Assembly: GCF_000719115.1 (NCBI RefSeq)
Contig: NZ_JOEA01000023.1
Coordinates: 69,981 to 133,980, forward strand
Direction of reading: 5' to 3'
Source: Lentzea albidocapillata
Lineage (GTDB): Bacteria > Actinomycetota > Actinomycetes > Mycobacteriales > Pseudonocardiaceae
DNA: 64,000 bases
The notes below the pieces were generated by a model that saw only the letters and a program-made list of their open reading frames with translations, was not told the origin of the DNA and did no database searches. This document shows, one piece after another, positions 33,203 through 42,280 of the stretch. Position 1 is the stretch's first letter. Each line of letters begins with the position of its first letter. The position numbers and the translations under genes are program-made.

Positions 33203-33860
33203 CGTAGCGATTCCCGCGGTGCCGAGGATCTTGTCGATCAGCGCGGAGTACCTGGCGGCGCGGTCACGAATGCACGACTGGCTGTGGCGTGTCGGCGCAG
33301 GACGAGCCCGTTCTGATCACCTCCACGAACTCAGCCGAGCACACCCCTACCATCACGATCAAGCCCACCGCGGCGCCGGCCACCACGTCGAGCTCGCCGG
33401 CACCGGCGGGCTACCGGAGGATGGCACGTGCGCCAGGTCAATGCCGTTTCACACCCAGGCTCGACCTCCTGCGGACGCATGAGATACCGCGGGCTGGCCT
33501 CTGCGACATCGAGGTCGCGGTTCGTCGATCGGGCGTCAGTTTGCATCGACGGTCTGCGGGGACGGTCGCGCCGAAGCATGATCCTCGCGGCAGGCCGTCA
33601 TCTTTCAAGGAAGCCAGAATCGTCCACGCCCAGGCCTCCCTGCGAGGCTGTTTGAGGCTCAGGTCCTCGATTTCGTCGGCAGTCGGCGACTGCCTCCAAG
33701 TCCAAGTCGTCCGTCAAGTCGACATGGATGAAGTCGCACGCCAGCATGCCAGAAGCCTGATCACGCAGGAAACACAGCCAGGACGTGACGAGCCCGGCTC
33801 GGCGAGGGCGGTATCCGCAGACGCGCGAGAACATGATGGACCGTTTATTCTGCCGTCCGG
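32965..33860 (-). mobile_element. Decayed integrase-type insertion sequence
   Basis: Minus-strand pieces of one DDE transposase: 'GYRPRRAGLVTSWLCFLRDQ' with 'MLACDFIHVDL' (first Asp) at about 33690-33834, then 'CIRDRAARYSALIDKILGTA' (second Asp) and 'PRMNSFIERWVKTF' (Glu) at 33130-33290. The 300 bp between the pieces are unrelated sequence or debris. The 33.1 kb tail resembles the one at 40790. No terminal repeats were identified. Confidence 0.65.
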
Positions 33861-33891
33861 TGACACGCCTGGATTTACCGAGGAGCTGTTG

Positions 33892-36486
33892 TCATGAAAC
33901 GGAAATGGCGTATTGGGCAGTCGCTGATTGCATTGCACCGCTAAGCAGTTTCCGATCCTCGTCAGAGTTAGCCAGTTTGATGAGAAATCCCGTGTGTCTG
34001 CGGTCGAATGCGGCGGCCCAGTCGAGCAGATCAGCCGAGCACGCTTCCGGCGCATACAGCCACAATCCGGGTTTGATCGCATCCTTCGCTGTGTCTGGCA
34101 GCGTCCGCGCCAAGAACTCGAGCAGCTTGTCCAACGACTCGAGTATCCGCACTGACGGGAGCAGCGCGCCCTGCGGGGCTGCAGCCAGCACCTTGAGCAG
34201 CTTGGTGACCTCGACGTGGCTGCGTCCAGCGGCTTCAGTGAGTTCCTGAAACAGCCCTGCCTCGGTCAGTTCGCCGCCGAAGACCTGCCTGCCGAGCATG
34301 GCGGCGTCTGCATGCTTTGCGAACCGGCCTGATCGCATGGTGATCCACCAGGTCCCACCGATCACGAGGAGGAACAAGGGGTAGTCGAAGTACCGTTCGA
34401 CCTCGCCGCGGATCGGCATGTCGATCGGAAGAGCGACCATGATGACGCCGAGTACCGCGAGCACTGTGATTCGCCACGGCGACCGCAGGTGCTGGAAGCG
34501 TGCTGCCAGTCTGCCCGTGTACGGAGCAAGCTCATGACGGTACGGCCACAGCTCTTTGAGACGCCGCTGCGGAAACCATCCGTGCTGATGTTGATGTGGC
34601 GCATGAACGACCAGTGCCGCGGTTGCGAGAGGCCAGCTTGACATCCACAGCCCGACGACCAGACGTGGCAGGGCACCGAAATTGCGCGCAAACAGATCGA
34701 CAAAAATTTGTGTGAACAGAGAGAGTGAGACGGCTCCCAGCAGCGCGCCGAACAGGCATATGACGCCGAAGGCCAATGAGGCGGTCAGCTCCGTTAGTGA
34801 CTGAGCGTCTTTTCGAAGAGACCAGAGGAGGATGGCCGCCAGCAAGGCAAGTCCGCCCACTGAAGCTGCTCCAGTAGCGGGCCGTGTCGTTACGGCAAGC
34901 CAGAAAAGAAGGACCACGGTGCCGCCCAACGTGATCCTGCCAATGTTGAGGAGGGCTTGCAGCATCGGCACCAGCAGCCGATCGGGACCTGATGATTGGC
35001 GATCCGTCAGGAACTGGTCATCGGCCCACGCCGCCAGCGCGTTAACGATGACGATCACTCTGTTCCGCAGCGCCGTGTGGTCTGGATCCGTTGGATCCCA
35101 ACGCAAATGCTCGGCAATCTGTGACGTCGTTCGCGCGTCGAACTTGAGCACGACGGCCTGCCGATGCAGTGCCGCGACCGCGGCTGGCGAAGCCAGCGGC
35201 AGTAAGGACAACGAGGCTTCCCGATCGCGCCGGCCGCCACCGAACATGCCAAGCCAGATCAGCCGGTCGATACTGTCGTTCGTGTCGTCGAGTTCGTCAG
35301 CCTCGCTCAACACTGTCAACGCGTGCAGCACCGGCGGTGGCCAACTGAAGGAACCCAACGGTGGGAGTACGGCCGAATCAGCCTGTTCCCAGACGGTACG
35401 CCGGACGAGATCATGAATAGAGGTCACCAGTAAAACCTTGAAGCCGGCGTCGCCGAGTCGGAGCGCCTCAACGAGGACACGGCGCGTCTCGGCGGTGCTC
35501 GTCGCGTGTTCCAGGTCCAGCACGGGGCGCGTTCGCACCAGGTATGCGGCGGCCAGATGTGTGAGGAGCAACGGCACTCGAAACGAAAACCCTCTGCCCT
35601 CGATCCGTCCTAGCCGCGAGGCGAGCACCGGAGCGATGTCGGCGTCATCCGTGGCCAGGTCAGTGGTCTTGAAAGCAAGGCCGTACGCGAAGCTCTCTGC
35701 CTTATGCCGCAAGGACTCGGACGATTGGTTGACTGCGGAGTGCCGATTCAGCCGCGCCGCGACGAAGGCGTCGAGCACCGCGGCCTGACTGCGCAGCGGA
35801 GCACTCACCACGTGCGGGCCGAGTTGCATGATCATGGCCGGACTGGCGAAGATCGCTCTCATCGAGCGGTCGCGGATAAGCTGATCGTCTATGTCGTGGA
35901 TGCCCTGTCTACCGAGCAGTTCCCTCACCTGGCGGCTCGATGGCTCGCGAGGCGTGAACACCGGCTGCGCGTCCGGATAGGCTTCGCGGACGGCAATGAT
36001 CGCCCGATCCCGTTCCCGATGCCGCATGAAGTTGCGCAACGCCTCGAAGTACTGCTCCTGCTGCTCCCGCGTCAGTTCACCGTCGAGATCGAACGCGAAC
36101 ATCCACCGCGTCCCGCGCGCTTCGCCAGAAAGATAGCGGGAGAGGCGGTCGCCGAGCACGGTGTTGTCCTCCGCGACCGACTGCTCGATCTGCTGGAAGA
36201 GCACATCCTGCGTGATTGACCCGGTGATCGCGGGCAACCTACGCACCGAAACGTATACAGCCAGTTGCTTGGGTCTTCTTGCTTGAACAGCCTCACGGCA
36301 TACGTTGAGCACGAGGTGACGCAGGGAGACGCTCTTCCCGCTGCCTGCAGAACCGGCCAACACCGACACGGACGCGGTGGGCAGCCGCGCCAGCGAGAGC
36401 CTCCGCACGTTCGACGTCTCTGTCTCCCCGGACCACGCATGTCGGTAGGCCACCGCGAAGCCGAGCGGAACGTGGTTGGCGCGCAC
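33892..36486 (-). CDS. Membrane-spanning NACHT-like P-loop NTPase
   Basis: 864 residues from GTG 36486 (weak ribosome site; the frame is open further upstream). Walker A 'AGSAGSGKS' lies at residues 44-52 and Walker B 'WMFAFDLDGEL' at 128-138, with an arginine-rich sensor region after it and a helical winged part to ~480. About six transmembrane helices lie between ~500 and ~720 ('TLGGTVVLLFWLAVTT', 'FGVICLFGALLGAVSLSLF', 'ITVLAVLGVIMVALPIDM', 'YPLFLLVIGGTWWITM'). The C-terminal ~140 residues are helical ('RSHVEVTKLLKVLAAAP'). STAND/NACHT proteins sense and signal in antiphage immunity; the membrane part may be the effector (inference). The partner gene is immediately upstream. Confidence 0.8.
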   Translation of the reverse strand: MRANHVPLGFAVAYRHAWSGETETSNVRRLSLARLPTASVSVLAGSAGSGKSVSLRHLVLNVCREAVQARRPKQLAVYVSVRRLPAITGSITQDVLFQQIEQSVAEDNTVLGDRLSRYLSGEARGTRWMFAFDLDGELTREQQEQYFEALRNFMRHRERDRAIIAVREAYPDAQPVFTPREPSSRQVRELLGRQGIHDIDDQLIRDRSMRAIFASPAMIMQLGPHVVSAPLRSQAAVLDAFVAARLNRHSAVNQSSESLRHKAESFAYGLAFKTTDLATDDADIAPVLASRLGRIEGRGFSFRVPLLLTHLAAAYLVRTRPVLDLEHATSTAETRRVLVEALRLGDAGFKVLLVTSIHDLVRRTVWEQADSAVLPPLGSFSWPPPVLHALTVLSEADELDDTNDSIDRLIWLGMFGGGRRDREASLSLLPLASPAAVAALHRQAVVLKFDARTTSQIAEHLRWDPTDPDHTALRNRVIVIVNALAAWADDQFLTDRQSSGPDRLLVPMLQALLNIGRITLGGTVVLLFWLAVTTRPATGAASVGGLALLAAILLWSLRKDAQSLTELTASLAFGVICLFGALLGAVSLSLFTQIFVDLFARNFGALPRLVVGLWMSSWPLATAALVVHAPHQHQHGWFPQRRLKELWPYRHELAPYTGRLAARFQHLRSPWRITVLAVLGVIMVALPIDMPIRGEVERYFDYPLFLLVIGGTWWITMRSGRFAKHADAAMLGRQVFGGELTEAGLFQELTEAAGRSHVEVTKLLKVLAAAPQGALLPSVRILESLDKLLEFLARTLPDTAKDAIKPGLWLYAPEACSADLLDWAAAFDRRHTGFLIKLANSDEDRKLLSGAMQSATAQYAISVS

Positions 36487-36502
36487 GAAGTCGTCGTCAG
36501 CG

Positions 36503-36883
36503 TCACTGTTGCTGTACCGCGGCCTCCACCGCGCTGGCCAGCTCTCGCAGCGCGCCGCGATCAGCCGACGGGGTAAGAGCAGCCATCAGGCCACCCGCCA
36601 CCGCAATGACCAGACATGCCAACAGGAACAGCCCAAGGAGCCGACCATCCCTGTTCAGCGGCGATACGTTGTTTTCCCGCAAAGCGATGATCGCGGAGAT
36701 CGCCCCGAACAAGCCGAGCACCGCGATGAGCCAGCCGACCGCAGGCCGGAAGGACTTGGTCTCAGACCTGCCCCGGACGAACTCGAGGAAGAATGCCACC
36801 AGAGCGATCAGCGTGGCAGATCCGGAAAACCCGGAAGCGGCCTTGACGAAGCCCTCGCTCAATCCGGTTAAGCCATCAAACAC
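36503..36883 (-). CDS. Small three-helix membrane protein, partner of the NTPase
   Basis: 126 residues. Three hydrophobic helices ('SATLIALVAFFLEFV', 'AVGWLIAVLGLFGAISAIIAL', 'LLGLFLLACLVIAVAGGLMAAL') and a short amphipathic C-terminal helix ('ADRGALRELASAVEAAV'). It ends 17 nt before the NTPase start on the same strand, so the two are presumably one operon. No family is recognised. It could be the pore or anchoring component of a two-gene defence module. Confidence 0.7.
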   Translation of the reverse strand: MFDGLTGLSEGFVKAASGFSGSATLIALVAFFLEFVRGRSETKSFRPAVGWLIAVLGLFGAISAIIALRENNVSPLNRDGRLLGLFLLACLVIAVAGGLMAALTPSADRGALRELASAVEAAVQQQ

Positions 36884-37154
36884 GCCACCGCCCCCTCGAT
36901 GTTGTTCGGCTTCCGTGCAGATGTCGGCGCTAGGACCAGCGTTGTTACGTCCCGAAAGACTTCACGCCACCACGTCCTGGTCGACCGGCGACCCGACGCC
37001 CGAACCACCACCTGTTTGCAGGTGGACGACGACCTCCAGCAGGGCCATTCACTCAGACTCCAGCACCACAGAATGAGGGACATGACAGTCGGCCGCGTGA
37101 CCAACCGACTCGCCTACCTGATCAAGCGCAGCGTCGAGATCCTCGCGGCATGCT

Positions 37155-37516
37155 CTAGCTGAACGGCAACTCCGCAGCCACCGCACTCCGCGCCAAGGTC
37201 TTCGGAGGCACGCGAGCAGAAGGCTTCGCGGCTTGGCGGGCTCGGCCGACGAGGTCGTCAATGAACCCCTCGAGAGGCGGAACCGGTCTGCGCGGCCCAT
37301 CATCCAGTCCGTGGCGTAGCGCTTGCGGGCTGTCGCTGCGGTGATCGCGCGGAACTCGGGTTCATCCGCCAGTTCGGCCGCGAACTCGTCGAGCCGGGGC
37401 TCAAGCGACACCGCGCATTCTTCTGCCTGTTCTCGGACCTTGTGTACCGCGTGGCTGACGATCCCGTCGCGCTCCCAACGGTTGGCACCTTGCAACGCTT
37501 TGGCAAGGCCGGGCAA
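37155..37516 (-). pseudogene. Helical protein with one frameshift, unrecognised
   Basis: The codon pattern is clearly coding in the minus strand: 'ANRWERDGIVSHAVHKVREQ' to 'DEPEFRAITAATARKRYATD', 'WMMGRADRF'. At about 37265 the reading must shift to 'EGFIDDLVGRARQAAKP', 'RVPPKTLARSAVAAELPFS' and a TAG at 37155. Upstream (to ~37600) another in-order piece, 'EDPAFRRAAVQQS', suggests a longer gene with several indels. No family assigned. It is all-helical, rich in Ala, Arg and Glu. A sequencing error is an alternative to a true frameshift. Confidence 0.45.
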
Positions 37517-37861
37517 GCCATCGGCGGCGGCTTCAAGCTCTGCTGGACGGCGGCACGCCGGAACGCCGGGTCCTCAGCGAGCGCTGTCGACCAGCGCTGG
37601 GGCCTGCTCGTCCGGCATTTCGTCGCCGTCGTGATTCAGTCCGTCGGGGTTACGCCTGGCGACGTCTGAAGCGGCGGTGGTCAGCTCCTCCAGACCTCAC
37701 CCGACCACGACGCTGGCCGAGCTCTGCCAGCAAGGACCGGTCTGGGCGCACGTCGCGCTCGACTTCGAACCCAAGGTCAGCCTGCTCCTGCCGCCGCGGC
37801 CGCAGGGCTCCCGCCGGTGCGTGAGCCGTAACGATCACCTCACTGAGAGCGACATTCGCTT

Positions 37862-40738
37862 GTGGCAAGAAATCCGGCGATCTCGTTCCGTGGCGCGCTG
37901 AAGATCTTCGGAGCGGACACACCCAGCTGGGTGAAGACACTCGACCTCCTGCTCGGCGGCGCCATCCTTACCGCCGGAGGCATACCGGCGACCAACCCGC
38001 TCAGTGCAGTCTGGGGATGGATCGACCAGAAGAACGAGGCGATGCGTCTTCTCCGCGAAGGAGTGGACGCGGTTACCTCAAGGATGGCCGACAAGCGTGG
38101 TCTCGAACGCCACGAACTGGTCATCGCAGCGCACACGATCATCGTGGCAACAGCCTTCTTCGATGCGGTCCGAGATCTCTTGGACGTGCGGCTCAAGGGC
38201 ACGTTGGACCTGAGCGAACCGAACCACGCCCTCCTGCACCACATCTACACCGCGCCGGTGCCAGCCCCTTCCGCAACAGCGAACTTCGACAAAGTCGCCA
38301 AGCACGTCGAGGCCTGGGCACATTCCGCGATACAGCAGGGCATGGAGACGGTCCTCGGTGACGCAGGCGAGAACGATCTGCACAGGATCCCGTTCGAGAC
38401 CAGAGAGCGCTATCGATACCTCTACCATCAGCTGAAGACGAAGGTGCCGGAGTTCGCGATGTGGGCGGACCAGATCGAGCACAGCTACACGCACACCGCC
38501 CTGGGACGCCTTGAGACGCTGTTGCAGCCGGGACCGCCCGCGCGTGGCGCGGCCACGACCATCGCCGCCGTCAACCGGAGCGAACTAGGCAGGCCGGTGG
38601 TGGACACCCAGGGATACGGGAGCGGACTCACGTTCCCCACTGTCGACGAGATCTTCATCAGCCCTACTTACGAGCAGGAATACCGGACCGGCTCCGATCT
38701 CGAACTCGTGCTTGCACGGCATTTCACCTCTTTCGAAGCGACAGAACGCCCGCTGGTCGTGCTCGGGCATCCGGGAGCCGGGAAGTCGCTGCTCACCAAG
38801 GTGCTCGCCGCACGTCTCTCCGAGCGGGGATTCACGGTGGTGCGGGTACCACTGAGGGCCGTGGAGGCCGACGCTCCGATCAGCGAGCAGATCCGCGAAG
38901 CTCTGGCGCAGAGCACCAACGGACGTGTCTCGTGGGCGGAGCTCTCCGACCAGTCCGAGGACAGCATCCGGGTGGTCCTGCTGGACGGCCTGGACGAACT
39001 GCTCCAGGCCAGCTCGCACAGCCGCCAGAGCTACCTCCACGATGTCATCGAGTTTCAACGTGTGGAAGCCGTGCTCGATCGTCCCCTCGCGGTCGTCGTC
39101 ACGTCCCGCACAGTGGTCGCCGACCGCGTGCCGATTCCGGACGAATGCCCGATTGTCAAGATCAAAGACTTCGACGACTCGCAGATCGAGGAGTGGCTCT
39201 CGCGGTGGAACCGCGTGAACACCAGCGACTCCACTCGCCTGATACCGCTCAACGTCGCACTCGCCCAACGCGACATCGCCGGACAGCCGCTACTGCTGCT
39301 GATGCTGGCGCTCTACTTCTCCGACCCTGGCGTTGAACTGCGCACGGACCTCTCCAAAGCCGAGCTCTACAAGAGACTGCTGGAAGCCTATGCGGAGCGC
39401 GAGGTGGCACGACCTGACAAACCGAACGTCACCGAAACGGTGCCTGATCTGCTTCGCAGGCTGGCGTTCGCCGCACTCGGCATGTTCAACCGTGCCAGCC
39501 AGAACATCAGTGAAGCCGAACTCACGGCAGACCTGACCAACCTTGAAGAACCAGTGACCTCTGGCGAACACGTACTCGGCCAGTTCTTCTTCGTGCACAC
39601 CGCGACCGCCACCACCTCAGCGACGCAGCAGCGCAGCTACGAGTTTCTGCACGCCACCTTCGCCGAATATCTTGTGGCATCACAACTACACGACACCGTC
39701 GCAGAGATCGCGGCCGTCACAGCTTTGCGCGGCAGGACAAAACCTGATGACGACTTGCTCTTCGCGCTGCTCTCACATCAACCGCTCTCCCGGCGCTCGC
39801 CGATCACGGGCTTCCTGACCCACATGTTCCGAGTCGATCAGGACGTCTCGAACCTGACTCACACGGTGAACACGCTCATCCGCGACTTCCCGACCCGCGC
39901 CGAACCGAGGCGCTACATCGCCTACCAATCCCTGCAACGCAACCACATCCGCACCTTGGCCGCTTACTCCGCGAACCTGTTAATGCTGCGCCTCATCATC
40001 GCCGACGGACAACCGGTCGAGCTCGCGGACATCTGGCTCGACGACTGCCAACACAACTGGAGTTCTTGTGTCGCGCTCTGGAAAGCAGGCTTGGACCCGC
40101 TCCAACTCCAGGACCTACTCACCTCTGTGAGCATCGACAACGGCCGCCTGCACTGGAACGCAAAGCCCCCGAGCTCGACCCTCGGGGTTGGAATCCACAC
40201 CTACCTGCTGACGGACGAAGACTCCACCGCGGAGTTCTTGGCCATCGGCCACTCTGCGGTTGGGCTGAGCCAAGCAGACGAAGTGATCAGCGCCTCGCTC
40301 TTCGCGTCTCGCCTGTTCCCTGTCCTGCGTGCAGTTCCGATCAACAACTGGCCGGCGATAACCCCCGCGCTGCTCGACGAGGCCGCGTTGTCCAACTCGC
40401 GGCCTGCCGAGGAAGTCTGGAACCTTCTTCGCAACAAGTCAGGCACGTTCCCACACGGCTTGGCAGGCCTCCTGGCGTCGTGGGCTGCTGCCCGTGACGA
40501 GCCGTTCCCGGCGATCGCCGTAGCCGCTGCGGCCTATCGACACGCCGAGGTCTTCAACGTCGTCGAACCGTTGTCGGAACAACTTCCTGCTCCGGGAAAG
40601 CCGCTCCTCGAGCTTGCACGCCACAAACATGGCCGACTCGATGACATCGACCCCATGGACGGAGCTACCGTCCATCTCCTCATCACGGCGATGGTCGAAT
40701 GGTCGTGGTCGGAGGCCGGTCGACGCCACTACCCCTGA
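37862..40738 (+). CDS. NACHT-domain STAND NTPase with helical N-terminal domain
   Basis: 958 residues from GTG 37862. Residues 5-220 form an all-helical domain ('FRGALKIFGADTPSWVKTLD', 'LSAVWGWIDQKNEAMRLLRE', 'HTIIVATAFFDAVRDLLDV') of the NACHT-N-terminal-helical (NNH) type. NACHT core: Walker A 'GHPGAGKSL' (302-310), Walker B 'VVLLDGLDELLQ' (371-382), sensor 'VVVTSRTV' (about 411-418). The remaining ~450 residues are helical and leucine-rich ('RSYEFLHATFAEYLVASQL' is typical after NACHT), probably the sensing part. The expected role is antiphage sensing with oligomerisation. It stands alone between transposase debris. Confidence 0.88.
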   Translation: MARNPAISFRGALKIFGADTPSWVKTLDLLLGGAILTAGGIPATNPLSAVWGWIDQKNEAMRLLREGVDAVTSRMADKRGLERHELVIAAHTIIVATAFFDAVRDLLDVRLKGTLDLSEPNHALLHHIYTAPVPAPSATANFDKVAKHVEAWAHSAIQQGMETVLGDAGENDLHRIPFETRERYRYLYHQLKTKVPEFAMWADQIEHSYTHTALGRLETLLQPGPPARGAATTIAAVNRSELGRPVVDTQGYGSGLTFPTVDEIFISPTYEQEYRTGSDLELVLARHFTSFEATERPLVVLGHPGAGKSLLTKVLAARLSERGFTVVRVPLRAVEADAPISEQIREALAQSTNGRVSWAELSDQSEDSIRVVLLDGLDELLQASSHSRQSYLHDVIEFQRVEAVLDRPLAVVVTSRTVVADRVPIPDECPIVKIKDFDDSQIEEWLSRWNRVNTSDSTRLIPLNVALAQRDIAGQPLLLLMLALYFSDPGVELRTDLSKAELYKRLLEAYAEREVARPDKPNVTETVPDLLRRLAFAALGMFNRASQNISEAELTADLTNLEEPVTSGEHVLGQFFFVHTATATTSATQQRSYEFLHATFAEYLVASQLHDTVAEIAAVTALRGRTKPDDDLLFALLSHQPLSRRSPITGFLTHMFRVDQDVSNLTHTVNTLIRDFPTRAEPRRYIAYQSLQRNHIRTLAAYSANLLMLRLIIADGQPVELADIWLDDCQHNWSSCVALWKAGLDPLQLQDLLTSVSIDNGRLHWNAKPPSSTLGVGIHTYLLTDEDSTAEFLAIGHSAVGLSQADEVISASLFASRLFPVLRAVPINNWPAITPALLDEAALSNSRPAEEVWNLLRNKSGTFPHGLAGLLASWAAARDEPFPAIAVAAAAYRHAEVFNVVEPLSEQLPAPGKPLLELARHKHGRLDDIDPMDGATVHLLITAMVEWSWSEAGRRHYP

Positions 40739-40789
40739 TGACCTTGTGCCTTGCGGCACCCTGTGCGTGCCAAATTTCGTCCGCACAGG

Positions 40790-41049
40790 TCAAGCGGCAT
40801 GCCGATACTCGTGGAGGACTCCACCGAGACGGTCCCGTCGGAGTACCGCGAGGCGTTCGATCCGGTCAGCTCCAAGGAGCTGGAGTCGGGCTCGCAAGGG
40901 TGCTGCGGCAGCGAGGGATCGGTGGGTGCGGTGCTGGTTGTAGTGCTGCTCGTACGCTTGCAGCGCGTGCCGGAGATGGGCCTCGTTCCAGATCAGCGTG
41001 CGGTCCAAGAGCTCGCCGCGGAGCGTCTTGACCCTGTGGGGTGCCAAAA
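40790..41049 (-). pseudogene. Transposase C-terminal fragment
   Basis: The minus frame begins mid-protein at 'VKTLRGELLDRTLIWNEAHL' and runs to the natural end 'HEYRHAA' stop at 40790, including 'HYNQHRTHRSLAAAAPL'. It is about 60-65% identical by eye to the tail at 33003-33170 in the same orientation, so both come from one IS family that flanks the NACHT genes on either side. The catalytic core is absent. Confidence 0.7.
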
Positions 41050-41076
41050 CGTGGCCCAACAGGCCTGACCTGCGGA

Positions 41077-42185
41077 TCAAGCTGCGGCAGGTTCGTACTC
41101 GTTGATCAAGCCGCCAAGCACTCGCCGACGACGTACGGACCTGCAGCCCGGCTCTGCGATCGGGAGGTCGGGTCGCGGTGGGGCGTGGTGCTGCGCTTGA
41201 TGTGGTCGTCGGTGGTTGTAGTGGGACACGTAGCGGTTCAGCACTGACTTGAGGTGATGCTCGTTGATGATGAGCAGCCTGTCTGTGAGCTCTCGTCTGA
41301 CGGTGCCGACAAACCGTTCCGCGTAGCAGTTGGCCCGCGGACACTGCGCCGGGATCTTTACGACGTCGATCCCGGCGTCGGCGAGAACGGAATCGAACGA
41401 CGCCGTGAACTGGCCCGCCCGGTCACGAATGAGGAATCGGAAGTCGCTGACCCGATCGTCAAGAACCATGAGGAGGTTGCGCGCCTGCTGGGTGGTCCAG
41501 CGCCCGTCAGGATTGGTGGTAGTGCCGAGGATATGGACGTAGCGGGTGCCGACCTCCATCACGAAGAACACGTACACCCGTTTCAACGTGACGGCGCAGT
41601 CAACGTGGAAGAAGTCGCACGCCAGCATGCTCGCCGCTTGAGCACGCAGGAACCGCCGCCACGACGTGTCAGTATCCCGAGTCGGCGAGGGCGGTATCCG
41701 CAGACGCCGGAGTACGCGGCGGACAGTCGACGCAGCCGCCCGGTGGCCCAGCTTGAGCAGTTCACCTTGAATACGGCGGTAACCCCAGCCGGCGTTTTCC
41801 CTCGCCATGCGCTCGATCAACGCCACGACGGTGTCGTCGATCGGAGGCGCCCGGCCTGGTTCGGGTAGGTCCACTTCTTCGCGACCAGGCGCCGATGCCA
41901 CCGCAGCACGGTGCCCGGAGACACCAGCCGGTGCTTCCGCAACCAGACAGGCAGCCGCCGCACCAACGTCGCGAACACCGCACGATCAGCCCAGTCCAGA
42001 CGCGGACGGCCATGGGTACGACGCAACACCGCGACCTCATGCCGCAGCACCAGCAACTCCACATCCTTCGCCGCCGATGACCGGCCGAGCAGAACCAACC
42101 AGCCACCTAGCTGGACAAAGACGAGGTAGAGCAGTCGCAGCGCCACATCCACGATCATGCCGTCAGAACGACAGAACCCGATCAC
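41077..42185 (-). mobile_element. Integrase-type DDE transposase gene with a frameshift
   Basis: Two overlapping minus frames make one transposase. The N-terminal 122 residues (42185-41817; '[20 protein letters not shown]', then '[19 protein letters not shown]') are the helix-turn-helix part. The other frame continues from '[20 protein letters not shown]' through the DDE core 'MLACDFFHVD', 'FLIRDRAGQF' and 'RANCYAERFVGTVRREL' to a stop at 41077. The switch is a single-base shift near 41860, just after 'TYPNQAG'. It is either a mutation or a programmed frameshift; no classic slippery heptamer is seen, so mutation is favoured. Element ends not identified. Confidence 0.75.
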
Positions 42186-42280
42186 TGCAGCTCAGCGGGC
42201 GAGTGCAGAGTTCTGGCACCCTGCAGGCAGATCGTCTGAGCGCAAGTAGCAGGCGAAGGTGCTCTAACCAACTCGCCCGC

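Noticed and set aside
36868..37104. 78-codon minus frame overlapping the start of the small membrane protein
   Set aside because: Trp/Arg/Ser-rich without ribosome site; a different phase from both neighbours and no recognisable pattern.
37083..37163. Short plus frame resembling MarR text ('GRVTNRLAYLIKR')
   Set aside because: Only 26 codons, no winged helix, and overlapping the better coding signal on the other strand; similarity may be chance.
41817..41901. Programmed frameshifting in the integrase-type transposase
   Set aside because: The frame change near 41860 lacks a slippery heptamer and relatives of this family are single-frame; mutation is simpler.
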